Counted from the stretch's first letter, positions 26,340 to 36,570 are shown. The stretch: 64,000 bases of DNA from Psychrobacter sp. I-STPA6b (GCF_020662265.1 NZ_VEWM01000057.1:1-64000); one strand, 5' to 3'. Notes: generated by a model from the sequence alone, not told the origin. Numbers and translations are program-made.

Positions 26340-27965
26340 ATGAACACATTCCCACTATTTTTTAAGCTTGAAAATCAACCTATTGCCATTATTGGTGGTG
26401 GTGAAGTAGCGTTGCGAAAAGCAGATTTGCTACGCCGAGCGGGGGCGTGTTTGACCATTGTCGCCCCTATAATTAGTGAGGATTTGCAAGCCCTGTTAAG
26501 CAATGACATCAATACCATCAATGACAAAGCGACAAACAATCAACCAAATCATCAGCTTATTTATGCCGATTATGATAAACAGTATTTAGTTGGCAAACGT
26601 ATCATCATTGCAGCGACGGACGATAAGGCATTAAATCGACAAATTCATGCCGACGCACAAGCATTAAACATTCCAATTAATGTGGTCGACACCCCTGAGT
26701 TATGCGATTTTATTTTTCCTGCGATTGTTGATAGAAACCCCATCGTTATTGGTATCTCGTCCAATGGTAAAGCCCCTGTATTGGCACGTCTGCTAAGAGC
26801 TAGACTTGAATCATTAATACCACAAGGTTACGGTAAGCTGGCAAGTTTGGCAGGGGATTTTCGTCAGCAAGTCAAAGCTAAAATCCCAACTTTAACCGCT
26901 CGCCGACAGTTTTGGGAGCGAGCATTTGAGGGCAAGGTCAGTGAGCTGATTTTTGCAGGTAAAGAGAGCCAAGCCAAAGCTCAGCTTGAGGCTGATTTAG
27001 AGCATGCCAGCACTGCTTATGCCCAATCACATCAAGCCAAATCTGGACAAAAGCCCAAGCAAAAACCTAAACAACAAGATAAGCAACAATTCAAACAGCA
27101 AACTGTCGGTGAAGTTTATTTGGTTGGGGCTGGTGTTGGTGACCCTGAGCTACTCACCTTTAAGGCGTTGCGACTTATGCAACAAGCGGATATTGTATTT
27201 TATGATGCACTGGTATCGCCACAAGTGTTGGACTTGTGTCGCCGAGATGCTGATAAGGTATATGTCGGCAAAAAACGCAGTAATCATGCAGTAGCACAGC
27301 AAGGCATTAATGAGCTATTGATACAGCATGCCAAAGCAGGAAAACGAGTGGTGCGTCTAAAAGGTGGTGACCCGTTTATTTTTGGGCGAGGCGGTGAGGA
27401 AATTCAGGCATTGCGTCAGGCAAATGTTGCGTATCAGGTCGTTCCGGGGATTACTGCCGCCAATGCTGCCGCCAGTTATGCAGGGATTCCGTTGACCCAT
27501 CGTGACCATGCTCAATCGGTGCGGTTTGTCACTGGGTTTTTAAAGGCAGGTAAAGAAAATAATGGCTTTGATAATCTGCTTGCCCCCAATGAAACGGTGG
27601 TGTTTTATATGGGATTAAATGCCCTTGAACGCTTGACCCAAGGGCTAATCAAAGCAGGCAAGCCAGCTGATACCCCGATTGCGATTATCTCGAATGCTAG
27701 CCTGCCCAATCAGCAAGTATTGACAGGCACACTAGAAAACATTGTACAAAAACAAACAGTTGCTAATCTGCCCACCCCTGCCCTATTGATTATGGGTGAG
27801 GTAGCATGTTTGCATGATGAGTTGGCATGGTTTGGTGAGTCGCCTGCCTCTCAAGATAACTTAGTTGATGAGCAAGATATGCTAATAGCTTATCCTAACG
27901 CCACGCCACAAGTTGCCCATGCGTTAAATATGGTGACAGTTATGGAGGAGTTGGCGGAGGGGTAA
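26340..27965 (+). CDS. cysG: Siroheme synthase CysG (trifunctional)
   Basis: A 541-residue fusion that makes siroheme from uroporphyrinogen III. The N-terminal precorrin-2 dehydrogenase/ferrochelatase part begins MNTFPLFFKLENQPIAIIGGGEVALRKADLL (NAD-binding GGG) and includes FPAIVDRNPIVIGISSNGKAPVLARLLRA. The C-terminal methyltransferase part begins GEVYLVGAGVGDPELLTFKALRLMQQADIVFYDALVS (about residue 256) and includes VRLKGGDPFIFGRGGEE and VPGITAANAAASYAGIPLTHRD. A Lys/Gln-rich linker (residues about 233-253) joins them and is longer than usual. It supplies the cofactor for the sulfite reductase at 21884. The gap upstream (26073-26339) is AT-rich with no gene. Confidence 0.95.
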   Translation: MNTFPLFFKLENQPIAIIGGGEVALRKADLLRRAGACLTIVAPIISEDLQALLSNDINTINDKATNNQPNHQLIYADYDKQYLVGKRIIIAATDDKALNRQIHADAQALNIPINVVDTPELCDFIFPAIVDRNPIVIGISSNGKAPVLARLLRARLESLIPQGYGKLASLAGDFRQQVKAKIPTLTARRQFWERAFEGKVSELIFAGKESQAKAQLEADLEHASTAYAQSHQAKSGQKPKQKPKQQDKQQFKQQTVGEVYLVGAGVGDPELLTFKALRLMQQADIVFYDALVSPQVLDLCRRDADKVYVGKKRSNHAVAQQGINELLIQHAKAGKRVVRLKGGDPFIFGRGGEEIQALRQANVAYQVVPGITAANAAASYAGIPLTHRDHAQSVRFVTGFLKAGKENNGFDNLLAPNETVVFYMGLNALERLTQGLIKAGKPADTPIAIISNASLPNQQVLTGTLENIVQKQTVANLPTPALLIMGEVACLHDELAWFGESPASQDNLVDEQDMLIAYPNATPQVAHALNMVTVMEELAEG

Positions 27966-28108
27966 CTCAAAAAATTGTTTAATTTTAACTGCTGATACTT
28001 CATAATTAAGTATGGTTAAAGCTAATCTAGTGCTATTATTGATGCAAACTTATATTGATATTATTGCTCATAACTTTATTTATAAAGTTATCATTATTGG
28101 TTAGCATA

Positions 28109-29809
28109 ATGACATACTGGATAAAAAATAAAACTTCTACAAACAACCCACTTAAGCTTATTAAGAAGTTATCACGTATATTGATTGTCACAATCATGAT
28201 ACCTGCCTATGCCCACCAGCAAAACAATGACTATCAAAATCAAACCACACAAAGAGTACAACAATTTATTAATTACAAATATAATCATGACGAAAAAAAA
28301 TCTGAAATGATATTTAATGAATGCCTTATACAGCCAAGTGATATGGATTTATATTATCAACTATCCAGTCAACGATATAATGAAAACAATGAACAGATGC
28401 TTAAAGACACCTTGGAGAAAACAACAAAAATTTTAAGAAATCAAGAATATTATCAGAGATTAACGCCTGCTCAGATTAAGCTAGCAATAGAGATGCATAA
28501 TTATGCAAAAACATCACTATTGCGTTTAAAAGCGATTGCTCTTTTAAAATCAGGACCCAATAATAGCTCCCTTCCAAATTTTGAAGATAACAATCAGGAA
28601 TCCGATTTTTACGAAAAATTAGAAGCTTTTCTAGCCAGCACAGAAAACACTCCAGAAAATAAACAGCCACCAACTAATACAGCTACTTCAAATTATCCCT
28701 ATTTTCTCGAAGCAATGATTGAACCTAGTAATTTAACATATATAACTAAAAATCTTATTCATACTAAAAAACTTACCTATAATTTTGCCACTCAAGCAAA
28801 CAGGGAGCTTAAAGACTGGCAACCCTTTAACTTACAGCAACAACAAGATATAAAACTGGCACTCGATAAGTATACTGATATCACAGGTATCAAGTTTGTT
28901 GAGGATAAAAACAATCCTAATTTAACTTTTTATTTGGATGATTTATCTATTCGAAATAATCCAAGTGTTGACGCATACGCTAATATTAGACCACCTGAAG
29001 TCCATTTCAAAACAAGTATGTATCATCAAGCCAATTCTTTTAATATAGGTACAAGAGGCTTTCATGTTGCATTACATGAAATTGGACATATTTTAGGTTT
29101 AAAGCACCCTGATGAAGAGCCTGCTCTACCCTTTCTCGAGCAAGAAGGCTCTGTCATGTTTCATACAAGCAATGACAATGACAAGGGCGAAAATCTAAAA
29201 CTATTTGACATCATTGCTTTACACTACTTACATGGTATTAATCCAAATCTAAGAACAGATAATAACAGCTACAGCTTTGATGATACTTATATTTGGGATA
29301 GTTCAGGTATTGATACCTTTGATGCAAGCAACTCACCTGTCTTTAGTACCATTGACTTAAATCAGGGAGGTTGGTCATATCAAATGACCAAAGCCGATAA
29401 TATAACCTCTGACGGTCAAAGCCTAATCGGTTATCATAGTCATATAGAAAATGCTAAAGGAGGGCGATGTAACGATACCTTAATTGCTAATGAGTTGCCT
29501 AATGCACTCATGGGTGGAGAGGGACAAGATACCTACATCATACATGATTATGATAATGGAAAAAGTAGGATATTTAAAACACCAGAGCCATCAGGTATTG
29601 ATACCATCATTGATGATGATAGCGATAGTATTGTCGTCATTAATGGTATTATCCCAGACCATCTCACTTCAGTAAATGATACTTTATTTTTTAATGACAA
29701 TGGAGCAGGTGTAAAGGTAAATTTTGATAAAGTTCAAACTTGGGAAATTAATAGCCAAAAATATTCCAGTAACGAATTAATCACTATGCTAAAAAATAAG
29801 CATAAATAA
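28109..29809 (+). CDS. Secreted zinc metalloprotease, metzincin with serralysin-like C-terminus
   Basis: About 566 residues from ATG 28109; the open frame upstream uses only a TTG. A Sec signal peptide, KKLSRILIVTIMIPAYA, is near residues 20-36. The first half is a helical region of unknown type. The catalytic domain contains the metzincin motif HEIGHILGLKH near residue 323, with three zinc histidines and the Glu, followed by a Met-turn (GSVMFHTS). The C-terminal part resembles the serralysin M10 beta-roll start (SFDDTYIWDSSGIDTFDAS...IDLNQGGW) with weak RTX-like repeats (LIANELPNALMGGEGQDTYII). Serralysins normally lack a Sec signal and use type I secretion, so this combination is odd. Confidence 0.75.
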   Translation: MTYWIKNKTSTNNPLKLIKKLSRILIVTIMIPAYAHQQNNDYQNQTTQRVQQFINYKYNHDEKKSEMIFNECLIQPSDMDLYYQLSSQRYNENNEQMLKDTLEKTTKILRNQEYYQRLTPAQIKLAIEMHNYAKTSLLRLKAIALLKSGPNNSSLPNFEDNNQESDFYEKLEAFLASTENTPENKQPPTNTATSNYPYFLEAMIEPSNLTYITKNLIHTKKLTYNFATQANRELKDWQPFNLQQQQDIKLALDKYTDITGIKFVEDKNNPNLTFYLDDLSIRNNPSVDAYANIRPPEVHFKTSMYHQANSFNIGTRGFHVALHEIGHILGLKHPDEEPALPFLEQEGSVMFHTSNDNDKGENLKLFDIIALHYLHGINPNLRTDNNSYSFDDTYIWDSSGIDTFDASNSPVFSTIDLNQGGWSYQMTKADNITSDGQSLIGYHSHIENAKGGRCNDTLIANELPNALMGGEGQDTYIIHDYDNGKSRIFKTPEPSGIDTIIDDDSDSIVVINGIIPDHLTSVNDTLFFNDNGAGVKVNFDKVQTWEINSQKYSSNELITMLKNKHK

Positions 29810-30140
29810 TAAATGAACCAATAAAAATCAACAAAATCTATTGCTAAGTAATAAGAAAAATTAAAATAATTATTTTTTATATTCAACTATATATTGAACA
29901 ATTACAAAATCATGACTGTTTTTATATATTAATAATTACTATACCTCTGTTTATATACTTTCCTTCATTAAATACCTTATCAAAAAACCCAACCAAACAT
30001 TTATATTCACACGACAACTGTTGTCACTTAATTTAACTTTAAAGATGATTGATGTTTAGTTTTAGTTTATGATGGGCTTAATAAGCAACAGTAAACCCTA
30101 TTATTAAATTAGGACAACATTAAATTAGGACGACATCAGC
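29810..30140. other. AT-rich gap with a 16-bp tandem duplication before the DUF4132 gene
   Basis: A 331-bp stretch without a gene. It is AT-rich, and its end holds a direct duplication ATTAAATTAGGACRAC at 30103-30118 and 30119-30134, each copy carrying an AGGA core that could serve as the ribosome site for the ATG at 30141. The promoter for the long downstream cluster is probably here. No RNA gene was seen. Confidence 0.5.
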
Positions 30141-33100
30141 ATGACTAATAATTTACATGACAATGAAACGAGCACACTATCTTATGCCACTCCTGACAAC
30201 CAGTTTCATTGGTCAAAAAAACAGCAAAAGATTTTAGATGACTACCGAGCCAATCGCTTTGCTCAGGCATTGGCGTATCAACCTAAAGTGGATAATACAC
30301 CCATTCAAGCCAGTGATATAAAAGCCACAACTTTACAACAAGAACAATGGCTTGCCCTTGCTAATGAGTGGATACAAGCAGACGATGACGCATTAATAGA
30401 TTATCAAAACTGTGCCGAACAGTGGCAAACACATTTAAATTTAAATTCCTCAGATTATAGCTTTACTGTAAATATCATTGATTGTTTATTTGCTAAGTTA
30501 TCTCTATCCAAACAAATCAGCTTTACGGCAATATTAGCCAGTTTACAAGACCCCATTTATATACGGCAACTTTGTGAAGGTCATCGACAAACGCTATTTT
30601 ATATTCAAGCCCGCATTCATCAGCTAAAACAGCAGTCACCTAAAGAATATGAAATGTTATTTAACCGCCATCAGCAGTTGTTACCAGCTTTACGGGCGTT
30701 TTATTTTTTAGCTGATGTGCCTTATCCTCGGCAATCTTTTGAGCATATAAAGCGTCCATATTGGGAAGGTGCCCCCTCCATTCAGATTTTATTTATTCAT
30801 CATACTTATAATTCAGCGGTATTTGTTCCTGCTTATAAGCAAGCAGTAAGTAGTAAAGCATTTAAAGACAGTGATACCCTACCACCCTTATTAGATTTTA
30901 TTGCTCTATCGCTATCTGATGCTGAGGACAAGACTCAGACTGACACTAAAGAGAAGGACGAGCAAGCGTTTGCCTCTATTGCTACCTTACTAAATCATAA
31001 GTTCAATGATTACCGTTCCCCCAATCAAGACCATTCCTATAAAAATCTACGGCAAGTATTTAAGGTATTGCAAGATTATCATCATGAGCACTATCTAACA
31101 TGGTTGCTTGAGCGTATCTATAATAATAATTTTAGTAAGCTAATAGCCGTTTGGGTTAATCACTATCCTATATTCACAAACCTAAAAATGCTTGAGTGTT
31201 TAAATACCCTATATACAGCAATCAATGACTGTCCTGACTTCTCACAAATGACTAAAAAGCTGATAAAGGCACAGTATTATAAGAAAAAACAAAAATATGA
31301 TTTTCTCGTCTATCGTGCTGAGCACTTGTTACCAATTATCAAACATACCTTGACCGATATATTGATCAATAAGCCCACAGATTTTGAAAAAATTGAAATG
31401 CTATACATGAAGCAAGACAACAATAAACAAGTCACCAAACCAGATACACAGCAAACAACAGACACTCAAACATCTGCAAACTGTTATCATGTTGCCCCAA
31501 TATTTGCTGAAGTTCGAGATATGATAGCCAGTACACAGTCAGCAACTACCTCGCCCAGTGATGACAATAATAGTAATGGCAGTGATACTAACAAAGCTGA
31601 CGATACGAACGAAAAACAGGCACAAGAGCAACTACAAAATCAATCACAAATGCTATCAGAATGGCTGACCACCCCACCTTGGTCTTATAAAAAATATCGC
31701 CTACAAGCACCAAAATTACCTGAGCATTTATCCATTCATGGTTTTCCACGTCCGATTTTACAAGTTGATGGCAGTGAATTGGCATTGCCATTATTTGAAA
31801 ATCTATTGGGTATCTTGATTAAATCCAATTTTAAAAAATGGATTAAACCACTCACTGATGCAGATATGCAGGCAATCTTATCGCCCTTTACTCGAACGTC
31901 ATTAAATGACTTGGGGCAAGCATTGTGGGACGTAGGTATCCCTGAGCCGTGGGGGTGGCTGATGAATGCAGAGGCATTGCCGACTATTGAGTCCCTACGG
32001 AAACAAAAACACCGTGACTTAATCCGTATGATGAAAGCCAATATTGAGCTTTGGTATGAGATTGAGTTACAGAACAATCAACGTAAGCAAAATAATCCGT
32101 CATTAAAATTTGCCCATAGTGCGGATATCAGTGCAATAGTGAACGAATTGTTATATCAGTATGCTAAAAGTAAGTCACACTTTCGCACGCTGATTAAACA
32201 AGCATTGGCTGATATTTGTGAAATTACCTCACTGTCATTAATAGAATTGCGAGATTTGGCAGTGCCATGTTTGGGCTTTGATACTCAAGGCGAGCGTCAT
32301 TTTGATTTAGATGAAGCGGGCAATCAGCGATTAACGCTACGTTTAGACGCTCATTTATCGCCATTATTATTTGATGAGCAGGGGCAGTTATTAGACAGTT
32401 TCCCTCGTGCCAAAAAAGGCGATGATAAAGAACGCTTTCGACAAGTCAATAATGAGATTAAACAGCTTAAAAAGCAGTTGGATAAATTATACAAAACATT
32501 AAATCAACGATTTGAGCAAGAGTTAGAAAAAGCCCATCACCGCCAGCCTTTATTTATGTATGAGTATTTTTGCCATCACCCAATATTACAAAAATATGCA
32601 CAGAATTTGTTATGGACAGTCACTATTCGCCCTGATAAACCAAACAATGCTGATGAGGCGAAACAAAGTAGCGATGATGAGGACGAAGCAAAATCATTCT
32701 CCGCTGGCTTGTATGCTGATAATCCGCTCAACCATACGTTTATTATGGCAGAGGACGGCAGTTTTATTAATGCTGACTATGATGAGATTGCCCCTGAGCA
32801 GTTTGCAGAATGGCAGAAAAAGTGGCAACAAAATGAGAAGCAAATGCAATATTGTGTGATATTTACTTACCCCAGCTATATAAGCCAATCACAGTTAGAT
32901 TCATGGGTAGAGCTATTGGCTGACCATGCCATCGCCCAACCGATTGAGCAGATAAATATACCCTGTCTGCGTGCCACCGATGAGGAAAAGAGTTTGGGTA
33001 AAATCACTCGCTTTGATGACTGTTATTTTCATATTAATGAGCTGGTTGCTCAGCTAAAAGAGGTTGCAGGTGGTGGTTATTATTTTAGAGAGATTAAAGA

Positions 33101-33386
33101 TAACTCGTTGGAAATAAGCAGCGTAGTAGAATTTAGCAATGAGCCTGAATTATATGACGATCAACTTTATTCCAGAAAAAATAAGCGTTTTGGTGAAGAT
33201 AATTATCTGTATATTCGCTTATCTGAGCCCTTTCCCGCCTACTCATATAGTGAGCAACACGGTAGAAATATGCCTTTTTCTATGCTTAGCCAAAAGGTGC
33301 AGATAAAACCTATTGATATTTGTGATAAAAATCCACTTATTATTAGTAAGGTATTGCTGGCATTGTCCTCTATCGCTAAATGCTAA
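30141..33386 (+). CDS. Large DUF4132 protein (YehI/MolR-like)
   Basis: A 1081-residue cytoplasmic protein with no signal peptide. Most of the N-terminal 700 residues is helical. An Asp/Ser/Asn/Thr-rich acidic linker lies near residues 460-510. The C-terminal about 350 residues fit DUF4132 as seen in E. coli YehI (MolR): a coiled coil (FRQVNNEIKQLKKQLDKLYKTLNQRFEQEL) followed by HHPILQKYAQNLLWTV, then PSYISQSQLDSWVELLADHAIAQPIEQINIPCL and GKITRFDDCYFHI. It is the first of a co-directional set with MoxR, DUF5682, VWA and SWIM genes, an arrangement matching E. coli yehI-yehQ. Molecular function is unknown. Confidence 0.8.
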   Translation: MTNNLHDNETSTLSYATPDNQFHWSKKQQKILDDYRANRFAQALAYQPKVDNTPIQASDIKATTLQQEQWLALANEWIQADDDALIDYQNCAEQWQTHLNLNSSDYSFTVNIIDCLFAKLSLSKQISFTAILASLQDPIYIRQLCEGHRQTLFYIQARIHQLKQQSPKEYEMLFNRHQQLLPALRAFYFLADVPYPRQSFEHIKRPYWEGAPSIQILFIHHTYNSAVFVPAYKQAVSSKAFKDSDTLPPLLDFIALSLSDAEDKTQTDTKEKDEQAFASIATLLNHKFNDYRSPNQDHSYKNLRQVFKVLQDYHHEHYLTWLLERIYNNNFSKLIAVWVNHYPIFTNLKMLECLNTLYTAINDCPDFSQMTKKLIKAQYYKKKQKYDFLVYRAEHLLPIIKHTLTDILINKPTDFEKIEMLYMKQDNNKQVTKPDTQQTTDTQTSANCYHVAPIFAEVRDMIASTQSATTSPSDDNNSNGSDTNKADDTNEKQAQEQLQNQSQMLSEWLTTPPWSYKKYRLQAPKLPEHLSIHGFPRPILQVDGSELALPLFENLLGILIKSNFKKWIKPLTDADMQAILSPFTRTSLNDLGQALWDVGIPEPWGWLMNAEALPTIESLRKQKHRDLIRMMKANIELWYEIELQNNQRKQNNPSLKFAHSADISAIVNELLYQYAKSKSHFRTLIKQALADICEITSLSLIELRDLAVPCLGFDTQGERHFDLDEAGNQRLTLRLDAHLSPLLFDEQGQLLDSFPRAKKGDDKERFRQVNNEIKQLKKQLDKLYKTLNQRFEQELEKAHHRQPLFMYEYFCHHPILQKYAQNLLWTVTIRPDKPNNADEAKQSSDDEDEAKSFSAGLYADNPLNHTFIMAEDGSFINADYDEIAPEQFAEWQKKWQQNEKQMQYCVIFTYPSYISQSQLDSWVELLADHAIAQPIEQINIPCLRATDEEKSLGKITRFDDCYFHINELVAQLKEVAGGGYYFREIKDNSLEISSVVEFSNEPELYDDQLYSRKNKRFGEDNYLYIRLSEPFPAYSYSEQHGRNMPFSMLSQKVQIKPIDICDKNPLIISKVLLALSSIAKC

Positions 33387-33421
33387 CACAATGAATCAGC
33401 ATAACCATCATTTATTTATCA

Positions 33422-33528
33422 TATAGTCAGCGAAGTTATAAACTGGTACAAGGCAGGCGAGTGCAGATAGTACGGTTGTACAGCAAGCGAGCCTAACACC
33501 GTAACAGTTATCAAGTTCGTTGACTATA
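33422..33528. mobile_element. MITE-like element with terminal inverted repeats
   Basis: A 107-bp element with 13-bp ends TATAGTCAGCGAA (33422-33434) and TTCGTTGACTATA (33516-33528), matching at 12 of 13 positions as inverted repeats. The interior contains GGTACAAGGC...GCGAG blocks that are again partly symmetric. There is no open frame. It fills nearly the whole gap between the two DUF4132 genes and ends 22 bp before the next ATG. I recall similar non-autonomous elements from Moraxellaceae genomes; that recollection is unchecked. Confidence 0.75.
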
Positions 33529-33549
33529 CAACTAAAAAAAGGACTAAAA

Positions 33550-35307
33550 ATGGTCAATAACAATGAGATAAAAAGCAATACCACAGGTATTCCACAGGCA
33601 CTATTATCAACCGACTGGCAAAAAACCACCCGTAAACGCAATATTATATTGAATGAAACGGTGTCACGCTGTGCCAGCAATCATACAACATCAGTTTCAA
33701 CATCAGCCTCAACATCGGATAAGCAAGATAACACAGAGGATAAACAACAAGTTCCCCTAGTTGATGCACTCACTGCCCCCGTTATCGCCAGCACAGGTGA
33801 GCCACTGCCCAGTGATGCCTTTGAGCAGTTGTTATTAATGCTTAAATTCAGCTCGTTGGATAAGCCCATTATCACTTTATCCTCCGTATTACCTGCTTTT
33901 ACACCCGAATCACTGGCGACACTTGCCAATGAGCTATGGGACGACTATGAGGACACCAGTGGCAGGGACAAAGACAGTTGGTTTGATAGTTTTGATAAAA
34001 ATAAACGCTGGTTTATGACCGCCTCAGCATGGCTGGCAGATAAAAGTATTGCCGATAAGGTTTGGCAATTTATTAAAGACTATGAATCCATGCCTACCCA
34101 GCGTGGCTCCATCACCCACAGCTTTAAAGTATTGGCAACGCTTGCCAGCAACTATCCTGATAGTGAGCGTGCCGAAAAGTCATTGCAAATGCTGATAAAA
34201 ATCAGCCAAAAAGCCCGCTCTACACTACGTCCACATGCCGACAAAGCATTGAGCCATTATGCCAAATGCTTAGGCTTAAGTACTGAGCAGTTGGCAGATA
34301 AATTGTTGCCCGATTTTGGCTTGGATAAATACGGCACATTGGTGGTTGATTATAATCCCCATCAGCCAGATTCACGCAAAATTACCGTCAGTCTAACCGA
34401 TGATTTAACCTTTGCTTATCATGATGAAACAGGTAAAACGTTTAAAAATCCACCCAAAGCAGGGAAAAATGATGATGAAAATGCCGTCAAAGAATTTTTG
34501 GCTCAGCACAAACTGGATAAAAAACAGCTTAAAGAGTTGCGTAGCAATTTGCCCAAAAGACTAGAGCAAATGATGATAGAGCAACGGGCATTATCCTTAT
34601 GCGATTTTATGGATTATTACGTCCATCACCCCATCATGGCACAGTTAAGCAAACGGCTACTATGGCAAGTACAGCTCACAGATAAGGATAAAAACAATAA
34701 ACGCCAATTATTTTGGCTAAGTGAAAGCCTTGAGTTGCTTGATGCTGAGGATAATTTGCTTAGTGAAGGTATATTAAAAAATAGCTTAATGGCTAACAGT
34801 GATAACAAAAATAATGCTAAAGGTGCTAAAAAAGACACGCCTCAATCGGTAGCAACCCCAACAGTAACAATAACTCTCGTCCACCCCATTTTGTTAAGCA
34901 AAGAACAACTTGCAACTTGGTCAGAGCAGTTTAATGATTATCAAATCATACAGCCATTTGCACAGCTAGCCCGTCCTGTTTATTCTCTGAGTGATAAAGA
35001 AAAATCAACGGGTGAAATACACCGTTTTGATAATGATACCTTTGCCACAGGCAGTGTCATTGGTTTACGTTCTGGCTCTCAAAATTGGGAAGTCATACAG
35101 TATCGAGGTGGTTATTGTGGTGCTTATGACAAGGTGATAAATGGGCATAAATTGTCCATCACCTTGCAAGAGGGCTATCCTTTGTATGAAGGTGTACCAA
35201 AACCTGATAATGGGCAACAAATAGAGCCTTTATTAGTACCGCAAGATATTGATGATATCACTGCCAGTGAATTTTTATTGGCCGTTGATTCGATGGTCAG
35301 ACTATAA
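33550..35307 (+). CDS. Second DUF4132 protein (shorter paralogue)
   Basis: About 585 residues from ATG 33550 (AAAGGA at 33538-33542); an upstream TTG lies inside the inverted-repeat element. A Thr/Ser-rich N-terminal linker precedes a helical middle with FSSLDKPIITLSSVLPAF and repeat-like helices (SFKVLATLASNYPDSERAEKSLQMLIKISQKARS). The C-terminal DUF4132 part is clearer than in its neighbour: FMDYYVHHPIMAQLSKRLLWQVQL, TITLVHPILLSKEQLATW, IIQPFAQLARPVYSL, GEIHRFDNDTFATGSVIGL. It probably arose by duplication of the YehI-type core. It is next to the MoxR gene on the same strand. Function unknown. Confidence 0.8.
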   Translation: MVNNNEIKSNTTGIPQALLSTDWQKTTRKRNIILNETVSRCASNHTTSVSTSASTSDKQDNTEDKQQVPLVDALTAPVIASTGEPLPSDAFEQLLLMLKFSSLDKPIITLSSVLPAFTPESLATLANELWDDYEDTSGRDKDSWFDSFDKNKRWFMTASAWLADKSIADKVWQFIKDYESMPTQRGSITHSFKVLATLASNYPDSERAEKSLQMLIKISQKARSTLRPHADKALSHYAKCLGLSTEQLADKLLPDFGLDKYGTLVVDYNPHQPDSRKITVSLTDDLTFAYHDETGKTFKNPPKAGKNDDENAVKEFLAQHKLDKKQLKELRSNLPKRLEQMMIEQRALSLCDFMDYYVHHPIMAQLSKRLLWQVQLTDKDKNNKRQLFWLSESLELLDAEDNLLSEGILKNSLMANSDNKNNAKGAKKDTPQSVATPTVTITLVHPILLSKEQLATWSEQFNDYQIIQPFAQLARPVYSLSDKEKSTGEIHRFDNDTFATGSVIGLRSGSQNWEVIQYRGGYCGAYDKVINGHKLSITLQEGYPLYEGVPKPDNGQQIEPLLVPQDIDDITASEFLLAVDSMVRL

Positions 35308-35397
35308 GGACTATAAGCTAGTAGGCTAGCGATTTAATTGGCAATACTTGATTGGCTATATTGGCATAAATAAAAAAACTGACAATTAGGATTTACC

Positions 35398-36564
35398 ATG
35401 TCTAGTAAAAAACACACATCAGAGCAAACAACAGCACAACTATCAGAGCAGACAGCACAGCAACAGCAACGCCCGCCTGCAGAAGTGCGTTATGCCAATG
35501 AATTGCAACGCCTGCAAGAATATGACCAGACACAACAAAAAACACAGCCCAGACCCACACCACAAGGGTGGCAAATGTCGATGTTGGCAGTGCGAGATTT
35601 TATTTTGGGCAATACCTCGCTTGATATTGAAAAAAAACTGGTCTGTCCACCGAGTATGATAGAGCGAATATTGGTAACGCTTGCCAGCCAGCGGGCATTA
35701 TTGCTTATCGGTGAACCCGGTACTGCCAAATCCATGTTATCTGAGTTATTGGCAACTGCCATCAGTGGTAACAGCACCTTGACGGTACAAGGCAGTGCTG
35801 CCACCAGTGAAGACCAAATTCGCTATGGCTGGAATTATGGCTTGCTACTAAACGAAGGTCCTAGCACTAAGGCGTTGGTTGCCTCACCTGTCATGCGAGC
35901 CATGCAAGAGGGCAAAATTGTCCGCTTTGAGGAAATTACTCGTTGTCCGCCAGAAGTGCAAGATGGCTTGTTATCCATATTATCTGAGCGTCTATTAATG
36001 GTGCCAGAATTGGCAAATAATGATGAACACGCCACCATTTATGCAAAGGCTGGTTTTAACTTGATTGCCACTGCCAATACACGTGACAAAGGGGTCAATG
36101 AGATGTCTGCCGCCCTAAAACGGCGTTTTGCCTTTGAGACGGTGTTTCCCATTGCCCATATTGACGATGAAATGAGTTTGGTAAAACGTCAAGTCATGCA
36201 ATTATTAACCGAGCAAGGCATTGATACTGCCCCCTCTGATGAGGTGATTCAGATTTTGGTTACCATGTGCCGAGAGCTACGCACAGGCATAAAAACCTCG
36301 GGCAATGCCATTGAAAAGCTATCGACTACGCTAAGTACTGCTGAGGTGGTCAATGTCGCACAAGCGGTATGTTTGCATGGTTATTTTTTACGTGGCGATG
36401 CAGGCTCACCTGCTGATATTTTAAATGCCATGCTTGGCTGTGCCATCAAAGATAACAATGATGACAAGCTTAAGTTACGCCGTTATCTTGACCACCACGC
36501 CAAACAACGCCCAGAATCTGGCTGGCAGGATTTATACCAATCCCGATTAGAGTTATTGGGATAA
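35398..36564 (+). CDS. MoxR-type AAA+ ATPase (YehL-like)
   Basis: A 388-residue AAA+ ATPase. A Gln/Thr-rich N-terminal tail of about 60 residues leads into the ATPase core. It shows Walker A GEPGTAKS (residues 105-112), a Walker-B-like stretch KIVRFEEITRCPPEVQDGLLSILSER with sensor elements, and FNLIATANTRDKGVNEMSAALKRRFAFET, the sensor-1/arginine-finger region typical of MoxR. MoxR ATPases act as chaperones that remodel partner proteins, usually ones with VWA domains; such a partner is encoded two genes later. It corresponds in order and type to E. coli yehL. The stop codon is 6 bp from the next ATG, indicating translational coupling. Confidence 0.9.
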   Translation: MSSKKHTSEQTTAQLSEQTAQQQQRPPAEVRYANELQRLQEYDQTQQKTQPRPTPQGWQMSMLAVRDFILGNTSLDIEKKLVCPPSMIERILVTLASQRALLLIGEPGTAKSMLSELLATAISGNSTLTVQGSAATSEDQIRYGWNYGLLLNEGPSTKALVASPVMRAMQEGKIVRFEEITRCPPEVQDGLLSILSERLLMVPELANNDEHATIYAKAGFNLIATANTRDKGVNEMSAALKRRFAFETVFPIAHIDDEMSLVKRQVMQLLTEQGIDTAPSDEVIQILVTMCRELRTGIKTSGNAIEKLSTTLSTAEVVNVAQAVCLHGYFLRGDAGSPADILNAMLGCAIKDNNDDKLKLRRYLDHHAKQRPESGWQDLYQSRLELLG

Positions 36565-36570
36565 TTGGCG

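Noticed and set aside
33422..33528. Full insertion sequence between the DUF4132 genes
   Set aside because: The inverted-repeat element is only 107 bp with no transposase frame, so at most a non-autonomous element.
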